DNA from: an uncultured Clostridia bacterium
Lineage (GTDB): Bacteria > Bacillota > Clostridia > Christensenellales > Pumilibacteraceae
Direction: 5' to 3'
Length of the DNA stretch: 8,653 nucleotides
NCBI GenBank assembly: GCA_900553555.1
Contig: USEG01000031.1
Location: 1-8,653, forward strand
A program made the translations under genes and the position numbers. Each line of letters starts with the position of its first letter. Position 1 is the first letter of the stretch. Below the pieces are notes generated by a model. It did no database searches. It was given only the letters and a program-made list of their open reading frames with translations, and had not been told where the DNA came from. This document shows, piece by piece, positions 1 through 6,078 of the stretch.

Positions 1-2
1 GC

Positions 3-752
3 GCTCCGTATGTGGCGGGCGGGCCCGGCCGCGTACCCGTCATCAACGCGGGCGACGGCGGACACTATCACCCCACGCAGACGCTTGCCGATCTGCTTAC
101 CATTCACAGGCACAAAGGCGGTTTCGACGGCCTTACGATAGGACTTTGCGGCGACCTTAAATACGGACGCACCGTACATTCGCTTATAGGCGCCATGTCG
201 CGCTATAAAGGCGTCAGATTCGTGCTGATTTCCCCCGAAGAACTGCGCCTTCCCGATTTTGTCATGCAGCAGTATATCGTTGCAAACGGTATCGAAGCGA
301 CGGAGACATATTCGCTCGAACAGGCGATAGGCAAGCTCGATATTCTATATATGACGCGCGTACAGCAGGAGCGCTTTGCCGATAAAGCGCAGTACGAGCG
401 CCTTAAAGACACGTATGTACTAACGCCCGAAAAAATGCGTTTGGCAAAACCCGATATGATAGTCATGCATCCTCTCCCCAGAGTGGGCGAAATATCCGTC
501 GCCGTGGACGAGGACCCGCGCGCTTGCTACTTCGAACAGACGCGCTGCGGAAAATTCATGCGTATGGCGCTTATTTTGTCGCTGATTAACGGTAGTGGCG
601 GATATAAAGACAAACGCCGCCTGTTTGAGGGCGACGGCGTATGCAAAAATCCGCACTGTATATTGACGAGCGAAAGGGAATTAAAGCGCCTTTTGTACAA
701 GGACGAAAGGGGAAAAATCCACTGCGCTTACTGCGACGAAGAAGTCATGTAG
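3..752 (+). CDS. pyrB: Aspartate carbamoyltransferase catalytic chain with C-terminal PyrI-like zinc module (5' end missing)
   Basis: This is the C-terminal 249 residues of PyrB, which joins carbamoyl phosphate and L-aspartate in the second step of pyrimidine synthesis in the cytoplasm. The frame is open to the left edge (A-P-Y-V before the first possible GTG at 12), so the true start lies outside the window. Family motifs are clear: [15 protein letters not shown] (carbamoyl phosphate site), [22 protein letters not shown] and HPLPRVGEI. The catalytic fold should end near LILSLING (about nt 570-590). About 50 residues follow, with C-x4-C (CKNPHC, nt 642-659) and C-x2-C (CAYC, nt 723-734) separated by 21 residues. 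This matches the cysteine pattern of the zinc domain of the regulatory chain PyrI, but the nucleotide-binding PyrI domain is absent. The gene converges on the AraC-family gene with 25 bp between the stop codons. The PyrB identity is very secure; the role of the tail is inference. Confidence 0.96.
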   Translation, partial: APYVAGGPGRVPVINAGDGGHYHPTQTLADLLTIHRHKGGFDGLTIGLCGDLKYGRTVHSLIGAMSRYKGVRFVLISPEELRLPDFVMQQYIVANGIEATETYSLEQAIGKLDILYMTRVQQERFADKAQYERLKDTYVLTPEKMRLAKPDMIVMHPLPRVGEISVAVDEDPRACYFEQTRCGKFMRMALILSLINGSGGYKDKRRLFEGDGVCKNPHCILTSERELKRLLYKDERGKIHCAYCDEEVM

Positions 753-777
753 GCGCCGCCCGTTTTAAGAAAGACAT

Positions 778-1647
778 TTATTTACCGGTCCTGTACCCGC
801 GCGGAGTAAGGCCGGTAATTTTTTTGAAGATGCGGTTAAAGCCCGCCGTGTTGTTGTAGCCGCAGGCTATGGCGACGGACAGCACGGTTTCGTCGCTGTC
901 GCGCAGCAGTCTTGTCGCCTTTTCGATGCGTTTTATGGCGATGTAATCCCACGGCGTCATGTTGAAAGAATTCTTAAAAGCCACCATAAAAGTGGATTTG
1001 GACAGCCCCGAGACGTCGAGTATATCGTTAAGTCTTATATCCTCGCAAAAATGACGGTTAATGTAGCCGACGGCTTTCGTAATTTCCCTAAGGTGCAGCG
1101 CCGAAAAAACCCGCTGCCTGTTGGTGAGATTAAAGCTGCGGTAGACGCAGATGAGCATTTGCAGCAGTATGGACTTTACCGCGGTGCGGCAGCAGGGCTG
1201 GTCGTCGTCGCACTCGCGCCGTATCGCGGCAAACGCTTGGCGGACAAAGTCGATTTTCTCGTTGGAGACGTCTAACTTGTTGCGGAAATCCCGGGTGCGG
1301 TTTAGGAATATGTCCATAAATTCTTCGCCGTCCGGCTGTTCGTCCTGCATGATAAACGACGGAAGGAACTGAATGTTGATTATGGTCATGTAGTCCTTTC
1401 CGTCGTCGGGATAAATGTCCGTGATGCAGTGGTATTCGTTGGCGGAGAACAGGAATATATCGCCCGGCGCAATGGTTTCGCTGCCGTGCTGCGTGACGTA
1501 AATGCCCTTCCCTTCTTTTATAAGCGCAATCTCAAACAGAGTGTGGCGATGAAGGCGGAATTGACCCTTTCGGCACTCGGCACGGCTTTCGTATATCTTA
1601 AAAGCGGTGTTTTGGTATTGATCTTTAAATTCGCCCAACAGTTTCAT
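778..1647 (-). CDS. AraC-family transcriptional regulator with N-terminal cupin domain
   Basis: A 289-residue DNA-binding protein of the usual length for AraC/XylS regulators with a sugar-sensing cupin. Residues about 28-95 form the cupin half (H33-R-H35, FEIALIKEGKG, then APGDIFLFSANEYHCI). Residues about 186-289 form the two helix-turn-helix motifs: the first around LNDILDVSGLSKSTFMVAFKNSF, the second around VLSVAIACGYNNTAGFNRIFKKITGLTPRGYR, which is the conserved family signature. The start ATG (1645-1647) has a GAGG ribosome site five bases upstream on the minus strand. The gene is divergent from the sugar-acid operon across a 129-bp intergenic region holding candidate operators. By position it is probably the inducer-responsive activator of that operon, and possibly autoregulated. 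The ligand cannot be read from sequence; a sugar or sugar-acid intermediate is the natural guess. The family is certain; the target operon is inference. Confidence 0.93.
   Translation of the reverse strand: MKLLGEFKDQYQNTAFKIYESRAECRKGQFRLHRHTLFEIALIKEGKGIYVTQHGSETIAPGDIFLFSANEYHCITDIYPDDGKDYMTIINIQFLPSFIMQDEQPDGEEFMDIFLNRTRDFRNKLDVSNEKIDFVRQAFAAIRRECDDDQPCCRTAVKSILLQMLICVYRSFNLTNRQRVFSALHLREITKAVGYINRHFCEDIRLNDILDVSGLSKSTFMVAFKNSFNMTPWDYIAIKRIEKATRLLRDSDETVLSVAIACGYNNTAGFNRIFKKITGLTPRGYRTGK
782..825 (+). terminator. Likely intrinsic terminator of pyrB
   Basis: A 9-bp stem (TTACCGGTC at 782-790 with GGCCGGTAA at 810-818, one G-U pair) is followed directly by seven T (819-825). The 19-nt loop is larger than usual. 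It lies about 30 bp after the pyrB stop codon and inside the 3' end of the convergent AraC-family gene, so the DNA is both coding (minus) and a terminator (plus). The orientation of the T run supports plus-strand termination only. Confidence 0.6.
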
Positions 1648-1660
1648 ATTTGCCTCGTCG

Positions 1661-1702
1661 GAATATTGTTTGCAAAATTGATAATATTGTTGTTGAAATG
1701 TT
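1661..1702 (+). promoter_or_regulatory. 21-bp-phased direct repeat, candidate AraC-family operator
   Basis: Two tandem 21-bp units (1661-1681 and 1682-1702) share AATATTGTT followed, after four variable bases, by AAAT, at the same register (13 of 21 positions identical). Two helical turns between half-sites, with the downstream unit overlapping the -35 hexamer at 1693-1698, is the classic geometry for AraC-family activation. The unit is directly seen; that the divergent regulator binds it is inferred. Confidence 0.5.
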
Positions 1703-1756
1703 TTTTAGCCGATGTTATAATTATGTCGTAAAGTCAGTATATACTATTTTTGCAAA
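1669..1756. promoter_or_regulatory. Pair of TTTGCAAA palindromes flanking the two promoters
   Basis: The perfect 8-bp palindrome TTTGCAAA occurs at 1669-1676 and again at 1749-1756, starting 80 bp apart, one on each side of the face-to-face promoters. The right copy falls in the spacer of the leftward promoter. Both lie in AT-rich DNA, so chance is possible. They could be operators for the AraC-type protein or for another repressor. Confidence 0.25.
1693..1721 (+). promoter_or_regulatory. Sigma-70-type promoter of the sugar-acid operon
   Basis: TTGAAA (1693-1698) and a perfect TATAAT (1716-1721) are separated by 17 bp. Transcription should start near 1728, giving a 5' leader of about 49 nt before the dehydratase ATG at 1777. 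The -35 lies inside the second 21-bp repeat, consistent with regulation by a protein bound there. Confidence 0.75.
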
Positions 1757-1764
1757 TAATTCAA
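1736..1764 (-). promoter_or_regulatory. Promoter of the AraC-family regulator gene
   Basis: Read on the minus strand, TTGAAT (1764 to 1759) and TATACT (1741 to 1736) are separated by 17 bp. The start would be near 1729, giving an approximately 82-nt leader. The -10 lies in the 10-bp palindrome AGTATATACT (1736-1745). This promoter sits downstream of the opposing start site, so the two promoters face each other. Confidence 0.55.
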
Positions 1765-1776
1765 GGAAATAACGAT

Positions 1777-3090
1777 ATGAAAGCAGAAGACTTAAAAATT
1801 ACCGATTTGCGGGTGGCCGAAATAGACGGTCTGCCCAAACACATGATACTCGTAAAACTGTTTACCAACGCCGGCATCGTGGGATACGGCGAAGTGCGCG
1901 ACGCGTCCAGCGCGACGTATGTAAAAATGCTCAAGTCGCGCATCGTCGGCGAAAATCCGCTGAACATCAACAAATTGTTCGGCAGAATAAAGCAGTTCGG
2001 CGGACATTCGCGGCAGGGCGGCGGCGTTTCGGCGGTGGAAGTGGCGCTTTACGACATTGCCGGCAAGTTTTACGGCGTTCCCGTATATCAGCTCTTGGGC
2101 GGCAAATACCGCGACAAAGTGCGCGTTTACTGCGATACCGACGTGGACGGAAAGCACACCGGCACCGATATGGGCAACGCTCTCAAAAAGCGTATGCGGC
2201 AGGGCTTTACGTTCCTTAAAATGGACCTGGGCATCGAACTGCTGTACGACGAGCCCGGCACGGTGAGCGCGCCGACAGGCCTTATCGAGGACTATATAAA
2301 GTATAACGCAAAGGCGATAAGCCACCAGTCCGGCTCCATCGACAAGTCGCTCATGTACGGCAAAAACTACGAGATTTTTACCGTTCCGCACTATGCTACG
2401 GGCATACATCTCACGCAGAAGGGCATGGACTATCTTGAAGATTACGTGCGCCAGGTGCGCGAAGTCATCGGCTACGAGGTGCCGCTCGCGATAGACCACT
2501 TCGGACATGTAGCGATAGAGGACGCGATAGAGTTTTCGCACAGAATAGCCAAATACAATATTGCCTGGATGGAAGATCTTGCTCCGTGGCAGCTTTCCGG
2601 TCATCTTGCGAAATTCGCCGCGAAAGGTTCGGTGCCGCTGTGCACGGGCGAGGATATATATCTCGCCGAAAATTTCGAAGGCGTAATAAATGCCGGCGTA
2701 AACGTCGTGCATCCCGATATGCTTACGATAGGCGGGTTCGGGCAGATGATGCGTCTTGGCGATATGTGCAGCAAGGCGGGCGTGGCGATGGCCATTCACA
2801 TGGCGGAAAGCCCGATAGGATTTTTGGCGGCTGTGCACGCTGCGGCGGCGCTTAAAGACATTCTGGCGGTGGAATTCCACTCTGTGGACCATCCCGAATG
2901 GTACAAGCTGGTAAATCCCGCCGTCAGTTTCGAAAACGGATATATGGACGTTCCCGACGCGCCCGGATTGGGAATAGAGAGCCTAAACGAGCCGCTCATC
3001 GAAAAATTCGCAAAGGCGGGAGCCGAAAAGCCCTGGAGCGATACGTCGGCATGGGACGGAGAATGGTCCAACGACCGCGAGTGGTCCTGA
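1777..3090 (+). CDS. Enolase-superfamily (mandelate racemase/muconate lactonizing type) acid-sugar dehydratase-like protein
   Basis: A 437-residue cytoplasmic enzyme. Members of this group usually remove water from aldonic or uronic acids to give 2-keto-3-deoxy acids, with Mg2+ held by three acidic residues. Visible active-site pattern: K148 (FLKMD), metal ligands D240, E266 (WMEDLAP) and E292 (TGED), the D314/H341 dyad (HPDMLTIGGF and IHMAESPIG) and E366 (VEFH). The spacings D240-E266-E292 (26 each) and D314-H341 (27) match mandelate racemase and galactonate dehydratase as I remember them. Oddities: about 92 residues separate K148 from D240, compared with about 30 in mandelate racemase, so there is a 60-residue insertion (about 150-225), reminiscent in place of the mannonate dehydratase loop. 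The strand with the first metal ligand reads DHFGH rather than the DFHG of galactonate dehydratase. ATG 1777 is chosen because AAGGA lies nine bases upstream; the TTG at 1750 has no ribosome site. First gene of the operon; substrate unknown. Confidence 0.88.
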   Translation: MKAEDLKITDLRVAEIDGLPKHMILVKLFTNAGIVGYGEVRDASSATYVKMLKSRIVGENPLNINKLFGRIKQFGGHSRQGGGVSAVEVALYDIAGKFYGVPVYQLLGGKYRDKVRVYCDTDVDGKHTGTDMGNALKKRMRQGFTFLKMDLGIELLYDEPGTVSAPTGLIEDYIKYNAKAISHQSGSIDKSLMYGKNYEIFTVPHYATGIHLTQKGMDYLEDYVRQVREVIGYEVPLAIDHFGHVAIEDAIEFSHRIAKYNIAWMEDLAPWQLSGHLAKFAAKGSVPLCTGEDIYLAENFEGVINAGVNVVHPDMLTIGGFGQMMRLGDMCSKAGVAMAIHMAESPIGFLAAVHAAAALKDILAVEFHSVDHPEWYKLVNPAVSFENGYMDVPDAPGLGIESLNEPLIEKFAKAGAEKPWSDTSAWDGEWSNDREWS

Positions 3091-3141
3091 TATTTACGAT
3101 ATTTTAGCCGAACACGGCAAATAAATATAAGAGGTGAAAAT

Positions 3142-4413
3142 ATGGATTACGATGTAAAAAATTACATTAAAACAGACGAACAGACAGATGCTCGCATCAA
3201 AGAAGGCATCGAAAAAAACCGTAAAGGGAACTTTTGTATCAAAACCGATGCAAAAACCGTAAAAGTAAAGCTGAAAAATCACAAGTTCCGTTTCGGAGGG
3301 AATCTTTTTATGCTGGATGAGATTCCCGATAAGCCCGAAAAAAACGAAATATATAAACAAAAATTTAAAAAACTGTTCAACATGGCTACGTTGCCGTTTT
3401 ATTGGAACGCAACCGAACCCGAACCCGGAAAAACTCGTTACGACATAGGAAGCGAGAAATTATATCGTCGTCCGGCAATCGATCTTTGCATTAAATGGTG
3501 CTCGGAAAACGGCATCGAACCGCGCGAGCACGCACTTTGCTATGATCACTCTTTCCCGGATTGGCTTAAAAACAAGCCCACGATTGAAGTAAAAAAGCAT
3601 CTCGAAGAGCGCATGAAACAGATATCGCAGCGTTATGCCGATAAAATTCCCACTATTGAAGTGACAAACGAAATGTTCTGGGGCGACGGATGGATAACGG
3701 ACTTCTATCTGGAAGACGACTATGTGGTGGATTGTTTCAAAATGGCGGAAAAATATTTTCCGAATAACGAGCTGGGCATCAACGAATGGTCGGGCGATAT
3801 CTGGGAACCCTATCCCACGCCGCGCAACAAGTATTTTCTGACAATAGAAAACGCTTTGCTTAAAGGCGCGCGTATAGACGCCATCGGCATGCAGTATCAC
3901 ATGTTTTATAAAAAGGAAGAATACCAGAAGCGCACCGAAAAATTTTATGATTTAAAGCAGCTTCTGTCCGTAATGGATTTGTTTGCCGCTTTTAATAAGC
4001 CCATTCAGATAACCGAAATAACGGTTCCTTCTTTCTGCAATGAAGAGGAAGCGGAAAATCTGCAGGCGGATATTCTGGAAAAAATTTACAGCACCTGGTT
4101 TTCGCATCCCCTTTGCGAACAAATCATTTATTGGAATATGCCCGACGGATATGCGGCATTTGCCGAGCCGGGCGATATGACCAGCGGCGAAAACGTTTAC
4201 CGCGGCGGATTGCTGCGCTTTGATTTAAGCGAGAAGCCGGCTTTTCAGCGCATCAAACACCTTGTTAAAGACGTGTGGACGACAAACGAGCAGCTCGAAA
4301 CAAAGGGCGGCGCGGCGTCTTTCCGCGGCTTTTACGGCGAGTACGAAGTGGAGGCCGACGGCAAAAAGTGCATTGTAAACTTCGACAAGGACGGTAAGGA
4401 AATATGCCTGTAA
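3142..4413 (+). CDS. Glycoside hydrolase family 10 (endo-beta-1,4-xylanase-like), no signal peptide
   Basis: A 423-residue retaining glycosidase of the GH10 TIM-barrel type, most likely cutting beta-1,4-xylan or xylo-oligosaccharide backbones. A short beta-rich N-terminal segment (about 25-60, ending FRFGGNLFML) leads into the barrel. Family marks are ATLPFYWNATEPEPG (82-96), H130 in HALCYD, the acid/base E177 in VTNEM, and the nucleophile E292 in QITEITVPS. A small C-terminal beta module follows (about 395-420, FRGFYGEYEV), as seen in several gut and planctomycete GH10 relatives. There is no hydrophobic N-terminal signal, so the protein should be cytoplasmic and act on imported oligosaccharides. 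It lies 51 bp after the dehydratase gene, with GAGGTG just before the ATG, and its last ten bases overlap the next gene. The 5' third looks more A-rich than its neighbours. GH10 membership is firm; the exact substrate is not. Confidence 0.88.
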   Translation: MDYDVKNYIKTDEQTDARIKEGIEKNRKGNFCIKTDAKTVKVKLKNHKFRFGGNLFMLDEIPDKPEKNEIYKQKFKKLFNMATLPFYWNATEPEPGKTRYDIGSEKLYRRPAIDLCIKWCSENGIEPREHALCYDHSFPDWLKNKPTIEVKKHLEERMKQISQRYADKIPTIEVTNEMFWGDGWITDFYLEDDYVVDCFKMAEKYFPNNELGINEWSGDIWEPYPTPRNKYFLTIENALLKGARIDAIGMQYHMFYKKEEYQKRTEKFYDLKQLLSVMDLFAAFNKPIQITEITVPSFCNEEEAENLQADILEKIYSTWFSHPLCEQIIYWNMPDGYAAFAEPGDMTSGENVYRGGLLRFDLSEKPAFQRIKHLVKDVWTTNEQLETKGGAASFRGFYGEYEVEADGKKCIVNFDKDGKEICL

Positions 4414-5120
4414 AAAAAGCGCTGGTCACCGGTTCGACGCAGGGTATCGGCAAAGAAATAGCAAAAAAGCTGGTGCAAGACGGTTACAGCGTCACGGTGC
4501 ACCGCCGCGATATCGAAAAAGCGGAGAATATACGCCGGGAAATAGGCGCGGCAAACGCCGTGACCGCGGATTTATCGAAATGGCAGGAGACGCAATCGTT
4601 GTTTTCAAAAACCGGCGCAGTGGACGCGCTCATTCTCAATGCGAGCGTTCAGCACAAGCAAAACTGGCTGGATATCGACGAACGGAGCATGCGCGAGCAG
4701 CTGGAGATAAACGTAGTCTCGACGCTGGCGCTCATGCAGGCGTATTATCCGGCGATGATGAAGAAGGGCACCGGGCGCATAATCACAATAGGCAGCGTCA
4801 ATCAGCATTGCTGCCACCCGGAGCTGTCCATGTATTCCGCCACCAAATGCGCGGTTATGAGCCTTGTTAAAAACATAGCCAAGCAGGCGGCTCCGTACGG
4901 CGTTACGGTAAACAACGTCGCGCCGGGAGCGGTGATTACGCCGCGGAATGCCGACGTGTACAACAACCCCGAAAAACGCGCCTTGTTTTCGCAGAAAATC
5001 CCCGTGGGAAGATTTGCCCTTCCGGAGGAAATTGCCGAAACGGTGGCGTTTTTGGTGAGCGACAAGGCAAATTATATTACCGGCGCCGACATCATAATCG
5101 ACGGCGGACTGAGTTTGTAA
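4404..5120 (+). CDS. Short-chain dehydrogenase/reductase
   Basis: A 238-residue classical SDR, the normal length, with a single Rossmann domain that binds NAD(P). The cofactor loop is TGSTQGIG (9-16). The structural motif is NAS (79-81) rather than the usual NAG. The catalytic set is N103, S131 (TIGSVN), Y144 and K148 (YSATK), followed by NNVAPGAV (170-177) and the ITGADIIIDGG end typical of the family. HRRD after the second beta strand places basic residues where the 2'-phosphate of NADP(H) is bound, so NADP preference is plausible. The ATG overlaps the GH10 stop by ten bases (translational coupling), with AAGGA immediately upstream. In this operon it probably oxidises a free sugar to its lactone, or reduces a keto sugar acid; sequence alone does not decide the direction. 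Confidence 0.93.
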   Translation: MPVKKALVTGSTQGIGKEIAKKLVQDGYSVTVHRRDIEKAENIRREIGAANAVTADLSKWQETQSLFSKTGAVDALILNASVQHKQNWLDIDERSMREQLEINVVSTLALMQAYYPAMMKKGTGRIITIGSVNQHCCHPELSMYSATKCAVMSLVKNIAKQAAPYGVTVNNVAPGAVITPRNADVYNNPEKRALFSQKIPVGRFALPEEIAETVAFLVSDKANYITGADIIIDGGLSL

Positions 5121-5133
5121 GGCGAGGTGATTT

Positions 5134-6039
5134 ATGATAAGATTTTCAAACCGAGAAGACATAATAGCGCTTACTCCCCGGTGGAAGGGCGAGCGCTTTC
5201 CCGACGGCAGACCCAAAGTTGCCGATAAATATTTGGAAAAAATGCGCACGATGACGCTGGAAGAGCTGTGGAAACCCATCTTTTTGAAGGGCTACGAAAG
5301 TCAGTTCGAGGGGGATCTGCGCCTGATGGGCGGCGACGACAAGCCGCTTGTGGGAAGAGCCGTGACGTGCACTTTCGTTCCGACGCGCCCCGACCTTTAC
5401 GACACCATGAAAGCCGTAGGCGACAGCGAGGGCAGAGCGGGCAATTTTAACCAGTGGGTGATAGACAGCCTGGTGGAGGGCGACGTTGTCGTGGCGGATA
5501 TGTACGACAAAATTTACAAGGGCACCTTTATCGGCGGCAACCTCACTACGGCGATAAAAACCCGCACGAAGAACGGCGGAGCGGTCATCTGGGGCGGCAT
5601 ACGCGACGTTCAGCAAATGCGCGAAATAGACGGAATAAAAGTCTATTACCGCGGCATAGACCCCACGCCCATACGCGACTTTGTCATGAAGGACTTCAAT
5701 TACGTCACGCGCATAGGAAAAGCCACCGTACTGCCCGGCGATATAGTGTACGGCGGAGGGGGCGGAGTGCTGTTCGTGCCCTCCCATCTCGTGGCGGAAG
5801 TGGTGGACGGCGCCGTTAAAACGCACGTTAAGGACGACTTCGGATTCGAGATGATACGTCGCGGCAAGTTTACCACCGCGCAGATAGACAAGGCCGTCTG
5901 GACCAAGGATATGCTGGACATGCTGACGGAGTGGATAAAAGTCACGCCCGAGGCGGAAAAGTACCGCGACCTCGATTGGAGCGACGAATATAACGCCGCC
6001 GAAAAGGACGACGGCAATTCTTCCGAAACAATGATGTAA
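5134..6039 (+). CDS. RraA-like / HMG-aldolase-fold protein, candidate pyruvate aldolase
   Basis: A 301-residue protein of the RraA/dimethylmenaquinone-methyltransferase-like family. The family name is historical; characterised members include class II 4-hydroxy-4-methyl-2-oxoglutarate aldolases and the RNase E inhibitor RraA. The core spans about 70-225. GDVVVADMYD (116-125) leads to GGNL (134-137) and GGIRD (154-158), where the Arg-Asp pair of the aldolases binds substrate and metal water. ARG-like and GDIV motifs follow (YYRGIDPTP 171-179, LPGDIVYG 200-207). It is longer than usual for the family (roughly 160-230 residues), with an N-terminal extension of about 70 residues (WKPIFLKGYESQFEG) and a charged C-terminal tail of about 60 residues. 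The spacing from GG to RD is one residue longer than in the examples I recall. AGGTGA precedes the ATG, 13 bp after the SDR stop. In this operon an aldol-cleaving role on a 2-keto-3-deoxy acid is a reasonable inference. Confidence 0.85.
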   Translation: MIRFSNREDIIALTPRWKGERFPDGRPKVADKYLEKMRTMTLEELWKPIFLKGYESQFEGDLRLMGGDDKPLVGRAVTCTFVPTRPDLYDTMKAVGDSEGRAGNFNQWVIDSLVEGDVVVADMYDKIYKGTFIGGNLTTAIKTRTKNGGAVIWGGIRDVQQMREIDGIKVYYRGIDPTPIRDFVMKDFNYVTRIGKATVLPGDIVYGGGGGVLFVPSHLVAEVVDGAVKTHVKDDFGFEMIRRGKFTTAQIDKAVWTKDMLDMLTEWIKVTPEAEKYRDLDWSDEYNAAEKDDGNSSETMM

Positions 6040-6042
6040 TTT

Positions 6043-6078
6043 AAGGAGGAAAGCCCGAAAACCATGTAGGTGAGAGTA
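6043..6078 (+). promoter_or_regulatory. Double ribosome-binding region with an ATG-TAG start-stop element
   Basis: A strong AAGGAGG (6043-6049) is followed 14 nt later by ATG at 6064 that is directly followed by TAG (6067-6069). The TAG overlaps a second ribosome site, AGGTGAG (6068-6074), placed six bases before the lactonase ATG at 6079. The second site decides the lactonase start. The GTG at 6070 lies inside that ribosome site and is a poor start. Confidence 0.45.

Noticed and set aside
1750..1776. TTG at 1750 as the start of the dehydratase gene
   Set aside because: No ribosome site before it, whereas ATG 1777 has AAGGA at a workable distance and begins a typical family N-terminus.
1792..2892. 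Long minus-strand open frame (366 codons) opposite the enolase-superfamily gene
   Set aside because: It is rich in His and Arg with no recognisable domain and no ribosome site, and it lies entirely opposite a gene with clear catalytic motifs. It is a shadow caused by codon bias.
4605..5279. Minus-strand open frame (224 codons) opposite the SDR gene
   Set aside because: No family motifs and composition typical of an antisense frame; the SDR on the other strand is unambiguous.
5751..5770. G-rich stretch in the RraA-like gene considered as a G-quadruplex
   Set aside because: Only one run of three or more G; it simply encodes a Gly-rich loop (YGGGGGV).
5146..5826. Minus-strand open frame (226 codons) opposite the RraA-like gene
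   Set aside because: Antisense shadow; the plus strand carries the GGNL and GGIRD motifs and a good ribosome site.
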